Part shown: positions 35,290 to 48,055 of the stretch, in pieces | Position numbering within the stretch: position 1 is the first letter of the stretch | Layout: each line of letters opens with the position of its first letter | Made by a program: the position numbers and the translations under genes | NCBI GenBank assembly: GCA_038503065.1 | Contig: JBCAMK010000002.1 | Span: 3,286,001-3,350,000, forward strand | From: Paragyromitra xinjiangensis | Lineage: Eukaryota; Ascomycota; Pezizomycetes; Pezizales; Discinaceae | DNA length: 64,000 nt | Direction: 5' to 3' | The notes under the pieces: generated by a model | What the model was told of the DNA's origin: nothing | What the model saw: only the letters and a program-made list of their open reading frames with translations | Databases searched by the model: none

Positions 35290-37879
35290 CTCTTCTGTTT
35301 TTTGTATGTATTTATTTTTTATTTCCTCTCTTTCGCGCCTGACGAGGTAGAAGTAGTACTACTACAACAAGGAAATAATTATTTTCCTTCCTTCACAATG
35401 GCTAGGCGACAACGGGGGAGAAGTCAAAGATGGATGGATGGTCGTGGAAGCAATGACAACACGGGAAAGAACAGCCTCGTGGAACGATTGAACTTTGTAG
35501 GTTTTTTTTTCCTCCTCCACACTCCACCGATAACCTTCTTTTTGTTCCTCGGACAGTGTTGGTGCTGTGCGAGGGAGAGAGAAAGAAAGAAAGGAAAAAA
35601 AAAGACAACGAGTTGTTTCGAGGTATTTGCAGGAAGCAAGGGTGACGGACGCAGTTGTGACGCCTGAGAGGGGAGTGATATCGCTTTTGTTCCCGACGCT
35701 CGCAAGCCAAGCAACCACTTCCCGCTGCATAAAAAACAGCCATTATCAATTAGAAATTTGCTCCCAAAATAACACCAAGCCCCACTGACGAAATTTCTCG
35801 TGCAATGACATCCCCCCTTCCCCAACAAATCCTCTCTATCAGCTATCCCAAAGATCGTAGAAACTCCTGCAATAACGCCCCCTCGCATCACAACAATCCT
35901 GTCCGTGGCACCGTTCCACAATCCCGAAGAGTCGGCTGTCGGTGAAGACCACCGAATGCTTCTTGCAGATCCCTCCCAAATCTGTATCCGGGTCTCACCG
36001 GAATATTGGTTGAGATTGAACCTCGTGACGACTCCTGTTTCTTCTCCAACGGCGAGAGAAGTCAAAGGAAGCAAGAAGCAAATACACGTAGGGGTGGGCA
36101 GATAGCGAGAGTCTGTCTCTGCCTGCAATCTATTGTTATCTCCCAATTCAAAAGGGCTGTGAATATACTACACACCCCAGAGAAGAGTACCAGCCCAAAG
36201 ATCACAATATCCACGTAAAAGCCACACCATCCCAAGACGGCCTCACCATTATAACCCCTGCGAGGGATCTCGAATTAGGGTACCGTCAATTCGGTGACGG
36301 ACGCCGGGAAACAGGTGGAGAGTCTCGAAGCGTGAGCCGCACGGGCGGTTGGTAATCATGGAGATCGACGACTCAGACCACAATTCGATTCGAGCTTCCC
36401 GGTGCAAGAATCTCCTTGCTCGACCGAGAAATGCCCGGTAATACCAACACATACACAGTAAATAGTCGTGACGTTGAAGAAGCAACATTTCATCTCTATT
36501 AGGATCTATCCCGAATAGAAGAAACGAACACAGAACTACACTCTACACTGCCCCCCATGTTTCAAAGCTACCATCTACATAGGATAGCTACTTCCTGCAC
36601 CAGCTACGCAATTCCAAAATCGTCCCCAAACCTCACTCCAAACCCGTTCCCACGCATCGGTTCAAGAATCGGTACCGAACCTCTGGCACGGGATATAAGA
36701 AATCTCGGGACGAGATCATTCAAGCTTACTCATCTCCCCAATCATCTCCCTCCATCAGAAACATATTTGCTATTTCTCCTGTCCAACATGGGGAGCATAG
36801 ACCACTTTTCTTATCATCCTACAGAACGTTAACCATGTTTTGTGATCTACCAGTCCTTCCAAAGAGACAGAGAAAAAAAAGAACATTAACTCTCTAGCGC
36901 CCCTACCGACAGTATCGATACGGGGTGGATGTTCCTTAGATATCTCCGACGTTTCAATCCTCCCCCCGTCCGCCTAACTGCCCCACATCGTGCAAAGCAC
37001 CTGGAATCTCCGAGTTAGATTCTGTAGGAGATCCCCGGGTATATATGAATCGCACGCACTACGTCAGGAGATTACTATCCCTACTAGCAATTGAAGCCGT
37101 ATAAAGCACTTGGCAAATCCAGCGGTGAAGCAAGAGGCTCCGATACGCGGTTACTAAACACGGGAATAGACAGGTGGAGACAGGGTGGGGAGCGGATTGT
37201 GATCCCCGACATATCTATTTAGCGTGTTAGCTGAGCTCAACTAGCCTCGCTTATCTGCACGGAGCTTTGGGCAGAGACTCTGATGTAGCTTTGGTATATG
37301 AGGTATCTAATATCACGCTGTCATCGCGGCTCTGCGTAAGCGAGCAGAGCCGCATGCATGCGGAATGACGTGACGGGTTTATAGCTTGACGGTCAACGTT
37401 AGTGATCCTGGCAGCCGCGACTCTGGACTGTTATGTAGCCGTAGTTTAATAGATCTTATGTACTGAATGCGAGGTTGCTCTTAGGTGACTCCAGTAAATA
37501 GCTGTGTTACGGATGAGCTATTTTCCTTCCTATCGCCCAGGTGGGTCTGGCTTCTTGGCGAGATCTCGGGAAGAGTCTACCCGGGTGCGGCTGGCATCGA
37601 GTGATATTCCATGAAGGTACACTGCAATCGACGGATTGACGAAGAGATAGGGGCACACTCATACGCAAGCATAAAGCGATCAGTCACAGCTGGATTCTCA
37701 AAACACCGCATGCATCTTCATCCATAAGAAAAGCCCAAATCCAGAAAAAATAAACAAAAAATAAACAGAAAAATCCAGGGGAAAGACAAGAAATCTCTAT
37801 CTTACACACTCAAACCTGCTCAATATCCCTGAGCACCCCCAATCACCTACTCTCCAACTCTCCTCAACCCCCTCCATCC
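35290..37879. other. Intergenic upstream of PRP24
   Basis: About 2.6 kb. A 240-codon minus ORF at 35424-36146 has an uneven composition, natural-looking in the middle (RIVVMRGGVIAGVSTIFGIA) but low-complexity at its end, and lacks a credible gene model. A 10-bp perfect inverted repeat is listed separately (37326-37353). Nothing else recognised. Confidence 0.45.
37326..37353. repeat. Perfect 10-bp inverted repeat (hairpin, 8-nt loop)
   Basis: GCGGCTCTGC (37326-37335) and GCAGAGCCGC (37344-37353) separated by GTAAGCGA. The GC-rich stem stands out in AT-leaning DNA. There is no U-run after it, and it is not near a gene end; the nearest stop, at 37880 on the minus strand, is about 530 bp away. 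Role unknown. Confidence 0.6.
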
Positions 37880-38464
37880 CTACTTCCCATAACCCCTCCC
37901 CCCCCTACTCCGTCTCCTCGCCTTCCTCCTCTCCCCCACCTCCAACTCCTTCATATACCTCCCAACCAACTCCCTATCCCCCACCGACAACCTCTCCAAC
38001 CTCACCAACCCCAACCTCTTCCCCACCCCCGGAGGTTTCGCCAAACAAACCAACCCATCAACACAACTACAAAACTGCGCAAAAGTCGTATAAACCCCCG
38101 TATTATCCGTCCAGATCCTATACTGCATCAAATCCTCCCCCTCCCCCTGCTCCTCCTCCTTCGATCTATAGGAAACCTCCCGATACCCATCATCATCCGA
38201 AGACGAGTCAGACACTACACCGACGTTCCCGGCGTCTGCTGCGTCGAAGCCATAGAGAGGCGATTGTAGGTCGTCGGAGTCGGATACTACGCCTACGTTT
38301 TCGGCCTCTGGGGGTGTGGTGGGGTTGTTGACTGCCTAAGGTTTTATGGTGCGTTAGTTAGTGGTTTAAGTACTAGGGAGATAGTAGTGGAGGGGGAATA
38401 CCTTCTCGTCTAATTCTCGTTTCACCGCTGTACCAAAATGTGTGTTTTTACCGCTAGAAACCAT
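37880..38464 (-). CDS. Small protein of unknown function (172 aa), acidic middle and basic tail
   Basis: Exons in transcript order: 38464-38402 (21 codons) and 38335-37880; product 172 aa. Not recognised. The protein has an acidic Ser/Asp region in which NVGVVSDS occurs twice, an acidic stretch SKEEEQGEGED, a small conserved-looking core (MQYRIWTDNTGVYTTFAQFC, GLVCLAKPPGVGKRLGLVRL) and a strongly basic end (RRKARRRSRGGRGYGK). The core could be a small folded domain and the tail a nucleic-acid-binding or nuclear signal; both are guesses. The start ATG at 38464 is the first in the spliced frame. It is transcribed toward PRP24. The long C-rich template strand at the 3' end (37890-38010) makes codon use there strongly G-biased. 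Confidence 0.6.
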
Positions 38465-39158
38465 ATCGATGATATCCTACCTCGTAAAGTATCAGTGATT
38501 TTAAAAAATAATAATAATAGTATGCGGGGTATGTAGTGGACTTTATAGCTGAAGCAGAATTCCAAACCCCACCAAGAGGCGTTATAGTAGTATTTTTAAG
38601 CTTGCAGCTGACAGGTTTTTGACGTTGCATACGTCAAACTGACTGAGGGGGGTATGTGTGCGACAACAACCGGTTCCTGTTTTGTGTGACGTTGATAGCG
38701 ATAAGGGTGGCCTGACCGTTATTCAGTTACCGTCAATGAACTGCGGTGCTTTGAGCCGATGGTGGGATGGTGGGTTGGTGGGCGTTTGTCGTGAGTGTGG
38801 CGAATGGGACTTTATGAGTTGGTTTCAGGGAATTATAAGATCTGCGGTTGTGGCTACTTGTGACATTCTCGAATCCCATGTGCTGCAAACAGCCATACAA
38901 GTGCTTTGTTACATACAGTTCAGATAGCGCATCGGGTATTACACAGCTGATTTCTACCTCCAGCTCTGTCAAGCAAACTTAGAATGAAAAGGGGAAGAAA
39001 AAGCCACCACAGAGTTCAGCATCTGCCCCTTCTACAAAAAAAACCACAAACGCCCTCCCCCATCATTTTAAAACGCCCACCTATAAGCGAGTGCAAGTTG
39101 CAGCCACCAACATTACACCACAGTATCTCAATATTCAAAAGCATGCTGAGTAGAACCC
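38465..39158. other. Intergenic
   Basis: Promoter of the 172-aa gene and 3' UTR of the phosphatase gene. An 89-codon plus ORF at 38658-38927 has no family resemblance and is treated as chance. Confidence 0.5.
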
Positions 39159-39882
39159 TCACTCCCTGCCTTCTTCACCCTCGGTCTCTAGGTCAGCTCC
39201 AAACTCCTCAACGAGGAACTTGTTAGTGAACGCGACGAGCTGTTTATAGTTTGTTTCGAACCCAGAATGTCCGCCGTAGTAAGGATCATTAACCTGTTCG
39301 CCCTCGTGGGACCCGTAGTGGCCGAATAGACGCACTTTGGCTTTGCTGTGTTTGGGCTTGATGCGGTTGAGATCACGCAGGTTAGAGTTCTAGCGGAGGT
39401 ACCAGTTAGCTACTCCTCATCCCCTTAAGCGGTATTTTAGAAAAACCCACATCCATAGCTAGAATAAAATCAAAATTATGAAAGTCACTAGTCTCAACCT
39501 GACGAGCCAGGTGATCAAGACGAATCGAGTTCTTGGCAAGGATCCGAAGAGTGCCTAACCCATTATATTACTCCCCCATCCACAACAAAACAGACTTGGA
39601 ACTCACGAGGGTCAGGGGGTTCCCCAGAGTGATAGCCGGCAGTGCCACAGCTGTCGATCTTGCGGAACTTGCCGGCATATCCAGCCCTATGAACGGTGCG
39701 GCGGAAAGCACCCTCGGCCATTGGGGAGCCTGGGTAGTAGTAGTGTTAGCGAGTAGGACTTTGGGATGTGTAAGGGGCTTACGGCAGATGTTTCCAAGAC
39801 AGACGAATAGGACGGATATCGCGTCGGGATCAGCGTTGGCGGACATGTCGGTGTCGGCGTATGGGGAACGTGGGCGAGCCAT
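39159..39882 (-). CDS. LTP1: Low-molecular-weight protein tyrosine phosphatase
   Basis: Exons in transcript order: 39882-39783, 39729-39607, 39554-39451, 39389-39159; 185 aa. The signature P-loop is VLFVCLGNICRSPMAEGAF, with the nucleophile Cys in CLGNICRS (C-X5-R-S) interrupted by intron 1 inside the Arg codon. The second catalytic element, the general acid Asp, is in NDPYYGG. SCGTAGYHSGEPPDPRTL and ILAMDNSNLRDLNR are family stretches. It removes phosphate from phosphotyrosine, and small aryl phosphates are also substrates of the family; it is cytosolic. The chosen ATG (39882) is in strong context (CCATGG); an in-frame ATG 60 nt upstream (39942) would add 20 residues. The N-terminal 20 residues (ARPRSPYADTD...) are longer than in many homologues, and the C-terminus is Glu/Gly-rich. 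Confidence 0.95.
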
Positions 39883-42800
39883 GGTTTGTTTGGGTTGGTG
39901 TTTACTGATGTGATTTGATGAGGGGAATGTCGGGGATGTCAAGAGTTTTGGGAATGTTGCTGGTTAAGAGGTTTCTAGGGTGGTGGGGTGGTGGGGTTAG
40001 TGGGGCGGAATGTCGCGGGGAAGCTACTTGGTCGATTGCTATACATCGTGTCACGCTGTTATCTCCTCTCTTTCTTCTATTCGTGTGGAAGGAAGTGTCT
40101 ATAGCGTGGTCTATTGCTATTATTTTAAACATAGTTCTCCTACGGTTCTGTATTCTGGCCTTGGAAAATTATTTGGCTGGCGTGTCCTAGGGTGGCATGG
40201 AATAGATGTACCTGGACTTATTGAAGATATCCCTTCTGCAAGCTGACACGACTGTTATTCCGCCGTGTTAACCCAGAGCCTCTGGGGCCGAGGATCCCGA
40301 GATTCGGGGTCGTGTGGGTCCGAAGAGTAGAGAAATAAATAAAGCCCTCTACCACTTTTATCATTGACACTAGAAGCCCCGTTCCTATCGCTCTAGATCA
40401 TAGCAAATACACATAGTAACGCCTAGCGCCCATGTGTGACCAACCGCGGCTATGCCCATTCCTTGTCACGTAGGGTTGTAGCCGGGAGTTAATTTTAGAA
40501 CATAGCTTGGTGATTCCTCTTCAACCCGTACGTGCTCAAGCATACGTTGTGTTCGTGAGGTTATAAGGGGTAGACAATTATTCCTTTCGATAATCCCGCC
40601 TTCGTGACGTTGCCCTATACGGATAAGTGCAGTACCACCAAGCGAATAGTCGTGAAGGTTGATACCTACTTCTGGGCAAGAAGGCGTAGCAGATACGAAG
40701 CTAGCGTTGGATGCTCGCTAAATATCTTGGAGAGCGGGGAAATGTACCGTATAATGCGAATTATGCCTTGAGCTTGATCTGCAGGACGACGTGGATATCT
40801 TCATGGCCATTGTAGGGTTGTTAAGCATATCGGGTTCCGTGGTGGGTTCTTACCAATCGAGTGGCTGGTTCTGAAATGGCTTGGTACATGGTTGTGGTCC
40901 ATGTCGTAGGCTGATTGCACCAGAGCCTATCATGGAGTCTTACCACGGGCCCAAGCCTGAAGGCTGGGATATGGAGATCGCAGGCCGTTTGGCAGGACTG
41001 GACACATTCCTAAAGACGCCGGGCTCGGCGGTATTACGATTCGAATTACCCTGAACCTACTGTAATTTTGCAATTGATATACTAGACCGTAGATTAGAAA
41101 AATGAGAGTTTGGGAAGACTCTATCAGTTGTTTTTGTGGATAGAGGAGTTAGATTCGCGATAGAGTTATCTTTCGATATACGAGGCTACTAAGCTTGTCT
41201 GTGGAGACAATGGTAAAGATACATGGTCTCCTCGTTTGTGTTTTAGGGGCCAGCGAACAGAAGGGGAAGTATTAGAGAGTTATCAGGCTTGGGTGCTCAG
41301 AAGTTAGACTTTCTACCGCTAGAAGAAGTCCTAGAATAGCTCTCGGTTGAGAGGATCTTGTCAAGATCGAACGGTGAAACTGCGGCAGGAGACATCTAAA
41401 GTGATTGTAAGACCTAACTAGATGATGATTGTAAGGTGTGAGTATATGTATTAAATCTGATGGATTAAGGTAAGTAAAAGCCAGTTACTTTTATGAAGAA
41501 CCCGTTTTGTGAATTTAATTTTACTACAACTCATTCGGTACTCACCAATCTTGGCATAGCAAGCCCTGGTTCTTTGTATGCACAGCTTGCTGTAATTTGT
41601 CAACACACTGCGGCTGGCTGATACTGTATCACAACAACCTCACACCTAAGAACGTGCTTGTGCTATCCAAAGCAGGCAGTGATCGTGGACCCAAGGCGAT
41701 GAAAGAGGAACCGTATCTAGCGGAAAGAATGAAGACGTTTATGGTTTGATAACGCGTAATTCGAGAACTAGAGCCTCGCGTTACTGGGGCATTGAACAAG
41801 GCGTTCACATTTATTCGTCGATTTGTGGATCCTAATTACTTATCTACGACTACCCGACCACCGTAAAACACAAAGCGGTTAGGGGCGTAAGGCATTCTAA
41901 TATCACGATAATGGGCTGAACACTCCTGAACTTGAGGCTCATGCTAAGCCTTACAAGTGCAGTCGTACAGCATTGTCTCAGCATGTCTCATAATGCTGTT
42001 CGCAGAAAAAGGGTGGGGTCGAGACGCTATGCCGCTCTGGATACCACACGCGTCTGGGGGCTATCGAGAATGCAGTATCGGTAACGATGGAAATGTGTTT
42101 TAGAGTGCCTACCTACATGTACTTGGTACTCTATTTCTGTCCTTCTGTTTTTTTACAGGAAACGGTTTGGCAGATTCTGTTCTGGGAATAACGAAAGCCA
42201 GGGCATCGGAACCAACTGTGGCACAAAGGGAGGATACTCGACCGCATAGCCCCGGTACACTACTGTAACAAAGCCCACAACCAAACTTCCCCCATGTGGT
42301 TATTTCGAGACTCAGCGGCTTATTTTTCTCACGTGGCAAGCGCTGCCCACACATTCAAAGTAGTGATCAGCCGCATCTGAGAGAGAGGAGAGAGGGGCTT
42401 TGCAGCTGTGAAATGCATGCCAAGACGGCAATAGTATCCTGTCGTTGACCAACGGGAGCATTTGCTCTTAATTCAGTGTCTTTGTCGAGTGTCTACCTGT
42501 GAAGTTTCCCTTCTGCTATCTCTTTCTCCATCTCGAGTCGACTGTGCGTGTGTATGTGCTTCAAACATCAGTGTCGATCAGGATTTAGAACTGGTTTCAA
42601 GTTGAATCTTCCAAGCTCCATACGATAGCCAAACCGGAGATAGCACTTATCATCCAGCCAGACAAGAGAAAAAAAAAGTGTGCGGGGAGTGTTAGTCTCA
42701 TAGGGAAATAGAAGCTGGATACGACTCGAGGTATGTTTTCTGCTCTGCCTCCGATCGTCACGTTTAACTATTCCTTATGCGCGTCGTCACCGTCGTCGTG

Positions 42801-43107
42801 GACTGTTTTGTTGACAATATCATTAGAAAAGCGTTTTTCTGCTTAGGACCCCGTATCACTCGGTATCACTCAGTTCAAACTCCCCGAAGGTTATTGGCCA
42901 AGAACTCCCATCCACAGGGGTGTGATAGAATCCAGTTAGCAGCCCCTTGGAAATTACTATCGCGGGGCCCATCCTACATACCTTACATCGAGCAACGCAG
43001 TCACTCAATCCATCGCGCGTAATTTTAAACCTGCGTCTTCTGAAAGGGCTTGGTCGATCCCTGAAACAACCTTTAACACAAACTAGGAGTCGCACCCGCC
43101 TCATTCC
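39883..43107. other. Intergenic, chitin synthase upstream region
   Basis: About 3.2 kb without a supported gene. It contains the phosphatase promoter and a long chitin synthase upstream region with C/T-rich stretches (42480-42560). Long upstream regions and leaders are usual for fungal chitin synthase genes. No repeat recognised. Confidence 0.5.
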
Positions 43108-46100
43108 ATGGCGTCCAGTAATAACAACAACGACTTCTACAACCGCCTCGATTTCGACGGCCCTCCTCCTCCTGCTCACGAGGATTCTTCAGACGACGAA
43201 ACACAGCTTCATCCACGATACAATCCTCTTCAACGCTCGCAAACACAGCAACCTTACGACCCCCATCTCCCTGCTGTTCATAGATCTTCGACTGCGATGG
43301 ATCCGAGGCATCGCACTCCGAGTCCGGGACATCCCCTGGCGGGCTATCAGCGTGATGAGGACCTTTATCCACCACAGAGGCAAGGTACGGGGTATCATTC
43401 GGGTGGGAGCACGCCGATGCCAGACTGGCCAGATGATGGAAATAGACTTATGGCTCAACCGACTGTAAGTTTTGTTTTGGTAGCTCTAAACAAGTAGCTA
43501 TTCCATAGCTTTTGTAGCCTTTCCCCCATAGAGAAACCCCCTCCAAAATTTAAACTTTGTGGCTCGAGCGCTAATTATATTGATCTACAGTATTCGGTTC
43601 CCAACCTAGACCATTCCTACAATCAAGCGCCTCCAATGCCCCCATCCCGAACCGCGCACCGTCAATCGCTTGGTTCCCACGGTCTCTATCCAGAAGATCA
43701 CCGCGATGACTACTCTGTTGACCCGTACCAGCCACACCCGCAAGACGACGGTTACCCGCTCACGCAATACAGCACGCATCCACAAAGCTACGATGATGAC
43801 GACCGACGCCCAATCCTCGATCCACATAGCAATCTAAACACGCCGCTGGTTGGTCCTGAAGGTGACCCGTATTTCCCACGGAGCACGCCTTCGCCGGTTA
43901 GGTCAACACCGACACCTGTTACAGGGGGCTTGAGGAGATGGAAGACGGTTAAGAAGGTAGAGCTGTTTAGAGGGAATTTGGTGCTAGATTGCCCAGTCCC
44001 GAAGAAGCTCCTTGAACAATTGCCGCAGAAGAAGGAGCGTGAATTTACTCACATGAGGTAAGCTTCTATCTCTATAGTTCGGTTTGAAGCTTTGAGCTGA
44101 TGTATTGTGAACTGTAAAGATACACCGCAGCTACCTGTGATCCGTCTGATTTTGTGGAGGAAAAATTCACACTTCGCCAGCAGCTGTTCCAGAAGCCTCG
44201 TCATACAGAGTTGTTTATTGTCGTTACAATGTACAACGAGGATGAAGTTCTGTTTGCGAGGACAATGAGTGGTGTGTTCAAGAATATCGCGTTTTTGTGC
44301 TCAAGGACCAACTCCCAGACGTGGGGCGTGGACGCATGGAAAAAGGTGGTGGTATGTGTTGTGAGTGACGGGCGTGGAAAGATCAATCCGAGGACGAGAA
44401 GTGTGTTGGCAGGTATGGGATGTTACCAGGAAGGAATTGCAAAGACCAAGGTCAACGACAAGGACGTTACTGCACATATCTATGAGGTTCGTTCAGTCAC
44501 TGGAAAATGGTTGCTTGGGGATGCTGATTCGAATTTTAGTACACAACTCAAGTCGGCATCGAGCTCGTTAAGGATATGGTCAAGCTTTCTCCTACTGGCA
44601 AAAATGCTGTCCCCGTGCAAATGGTTTTCTGTCTCAAAGAGCGTAACCAGAAGAAAATCAACTCCCATCGTTGGTTCTTCCAGGCCTTTGGCCGCGTCCT
44701 CGACCCCAATGTCTGTGTCCTTATCGATGCTGGAACCCGTCCAGGTGGTACCTCAATCTATCATCTCTGGAAAGCCTTCGATATCAACCCGCAGTGCGCT
44801 GGTGCCTGCGGGGAGATCAAGGCTATGTTGGGAACGGGAGGTAGAGCGCTGCTGAACCCGCTCGTGGCCACTCAGAATTTTGAGTACAAGATGAGTAATA
44901 TCCTCGATAAACCGCTGGAGAGCGTGTTTGGGTTTATTTCTGTGCTTCCTGGTGCGTTCTCAGCGTATCGGTACACGGCACTGCAGAATGATCCGCATGG
45001 AGAAGGCCCGCTGGAGAAATATTTTAAGGGTGAGAAGATGCATGGAAGTGACGCAGGTATCTTTACGGCGAATATGTACTTGGCGGAGGATCGTATTCTG
45101 TGCTTCGAATTGGTATCGAAACGGAATTGTAACTGGGTGTTGCAGTACGTGAAGAGTAGTTCCGCGGAAACGGACGTGCCGGACGAGATGTCTGAACTCA
45201 TTCTGCAGCGACGAAGATGGTTGAATGGTTCCTTTTTTGCGGCCGTCTATGCTCTGGCGCATGCTTTCGATATCTGGAGGAGTAGTCACTCGATGATGCG
45301 CAAGATGGCGTTCTTAGTCGAGTTTCTCTACCAGACCATCAGTATGCTGTTTTCGTGGTTCGCTATTGTGAGTGTCCCTCTTTCCCCACGCCAGGCGTAC
45401 GCATCATGGATACTGACTCGGTTTTTCTAGGGCAATTTCTTCCTCGTTTTCCGCATTCTGACAGTCTCCCTGAGTGATCCTGCACTTGGTTTCCCGCCTG
45501 GTAGTGCTCTTAGTATTGTCTTCGAATGGTTATACCTTGGAACTCTGCTCACGTGCTTTGTTTTGTCTCTTGGTAATACGCCTGGTGGTACGAAAAAGCT
45601 GTATATGACGATGGTTATTTTCTGGGCTGTTATCATGGTCTATCTCCTCTTTGCGGCGGTTTTCATCTCAGTCAAGTCGGTCACAAGGGAGTTGGCTGAG
45701 AATCAGGGAAAGTTGACTGTGAGCGGTATCTTTAACAACCAGCTATTTAGAGACCTTTTGGTCAGTTTGCTCTCAACGTATATTCTGTACTTTCTGGCGA
45801 GTTTTATGTTCTTTGAGCCATGGCATATGTTTACGAGTGTATGTTCCCCTCCCACCTCTTGCAGTGTGATGATCTAACATTGTTCTAGTTCGTACAATAT
45901 CTTCTTCTCTCACCCTCCTACATTAATGTCCTCAACGTTTACGCCTTCTGCAACACTCACGACATCTCTTGGGGTACGAAGGGCCCAGACGTTCCCCCGC
46001 CTATCCAGGGCGGAACAGTTACCACTGTTAACGGGAAAGCCGATATGAATGTCCCTACGGACGACAAGGATTTGGACGAGCAGTACGAGCTTGAGATGCG

Positions 46101-46486
46101 GACTCTTGGGATTAAGCCTGTTGTGGAGAAAGAAGTCGCGAGCGAGTCACAGAAGCAGAAGGATTACTATGCAGGGTTTAGGTCCTGTGTGGTGCTTGCG
46201 TGGATGTTTACGAACTTTGCATTGGCTGCTGCCATCTTAAATAGCGCGGGGCTGGAGCGTCTTTCGGAAAACGATGCAGAGACGGAGAAGCAGAGGAGCA
46301 AGGTTTATTTGGCAGTTATATTGTGGAGTGTTGCAGCGTTGTCGGCGTTTAGATTCTTGGGATGTACTTGGTTTTTGATTCTGAGATTGGTAAGTTGCTC
46401 CGAAGCATTTCTCCATTGAGAGCCGTTTCTGCAGTCTTTTAGATCCTATTCGCTAACTTCTCGTGTTCCAGTTCCGAGGAGTCTAG
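43108..46486 (+). CDS. Chitin synthase (division 1, class III-like)
   Basis: Exons 43108-43464, 43591-44057, 44120-44486, 44540-45367, 45431-45838, 45889-46389, 46472-46486; 980 aa. Transfers GlcNAc from UDP-GlcNAc to growing chitin at the plasma membrane. The N-terminal 270 residues are hydrophilic, rich in Pro, Gln, Asp and His. The glycosyltransferase core then shows [40 protein letters not shown] and the catalytic [11 protein letters not shown]. At least six membrane segments follow (for example [20 protein letters not shown] and [20 protein letters not shown]). The class III-type end LRLFRGV is encoded partly by a final 15-nt exon. Without that last splice the frame would run into an unrelated 10-residue tail. 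Class III is chosen from overall similarity in memory; class I or II is less likely. Confidence 0.94.
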
Positions 46487-48055
46487 AGGGCAGACTAACC
46501 AGTCAAAAGTTATTGAGGGACGCGCGTTCATGATGTTTTTCCTTTTAAATTTTCAACCCCTCGTATTTATTCTTCGCCACTGGCAATGGTGGCTTGGCAA
46601 TTTCTATTTTTTGCGGTGGCGGGGGGAGGTCTGTGTAATTCGTAATACCTTTGGGGTTTATGTTACCTATGCTTTCTTATACCCCTCATATCCTTTTCTT
46701 ATGTAAAATGGCTTTATGACTTGATTTGTATATGTGACTAAATACCCCCTTTTTTCCCTTAGGGCGAGATGGAGTGGATGACTTGTTTTTTCCTATGTTT
46801 GGATACAAAAGATACCTATAAGAGTTGTTTCTTAGAATTCGTACTTATGATGCTTATGATGACGATGGTGCTTCTTTTGAAGGGTTTATTATCCCACAAA
46901 TTCGGTGGGGTTTCCCTAGGATATTTGCCAAAAATAAAATACCTTTATATTGTGACCGTAGGATTGATATATGTGCTTGAGAGTTTATATGACAGATGTA
47001 GTCGGGGAGCCCGTGGTGCTGCATCTGCTGGTGGGTTATCACAAAGGCTGAGCATTTCTGTCTGACCCACCTCACTGAAAATCTTTCAGCGCTATTTGAA
47101 GGCGTATTCTGTTGTGCGTGGCCTTTTCAGTTTTTGAGACGGATTGCTGGTAAGTAATATTCTTGGCCTGGTAGCAGGGGGAGGTTGTACCACGTTCCTC
47201 GGTGGTTTCTAGTATAGAAGTTACCATCGTATTCCCTGTATGTGATTTTCGTACACCCTTCCTGTTATAATCATTCTAGGCCACGTACCTGTTTATGTGA
47301 TACCGCCCAGTACTAAATTGTTGCTAGGGTGTTAGGAGGCCGGAGGCGTCTGAGGAGCGAATGCATCAAGAAGCCCAGTGATTTTTGGAGAAGTACGATG
47401 GTACTATGTTTCGAGCTGAACCGCGAGATGAAAGTCGAGTTACTATCGTGTTTGGGCCTGAGGGAACACTGATCAGCGGTTGGTTGGTTCATCGCGATGA
47501 AATTGTGGCTCACCTGGGCTAGGCTTGGCTCTATCCCGATGTACTCACGGGGCAAGAGATATTCGGAAACGAGGAAAGTTGGTAGTTAGGGAAGTCTTCA
47601 GCAGCGGCTATGAAGCCTAGATGGGCTTGGGGATTGATAGTGGATTCTAGGGGGCAGATAGGCGAGCGAAGGAGAAGAAATCAGGGGATTTTTACCTGTT
47701 GTAGCTAAGATAGTTATGATAGATGTAGATATAGATTTGAGTTAGACACGATACTAATCTCAGTGCTCAGCTGATCTTAAAAGGGCCTTGTTTCTTGGAC
47801 TTACGTCCAGCCTCGTGCAAGAGCCCGAGACTGGTAGGTAACGCCGAGTGATACCTCATGAATATTTTTGTCAACTCCACCAAATCCAGAAGGCTAACAG
47901 CCGTTTATTGGACTTAAGCAGACTTAAGTCATTAAAAAAATTTCAGAATGAAATAACAAGTGGTGAAAACTCTTTATACTAAATACTTTGGTTTCCATCT
48001 GTTATATTTGACTTCCTATTATAACGCGTACAAACAACACAGCCTCTAACTTTGT
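46487..48055. other. Intergenic between convergent genes
   Basis: About 1.6 kb, 3' ends of the chitin synthase and the kinase-ankyrin gene. The hydrophobic ORF at 46769-47065 reflects T-rich composition. No feature recognised. Confidence 0.5.

Noticed and set aside
35424..36146. 240-codon minus-strand ORF upstream of PRP24
   Set aside because: Its last third is low-complexity (Phe/Leu/Ser and Lys/Arg runs) from A/G-rich promoter DNA, no family is recognised, and the natural-looking middle is too short to support a gene model.
46390..46419. Unspliced C-terminus of the chitin synthase (VSCSEAFLH tail)
   Set aside because: A GTAAGT donor at 46390 and a short last exon restore the family ending RLFRGV, so the unspliced tail is an intron read-through.
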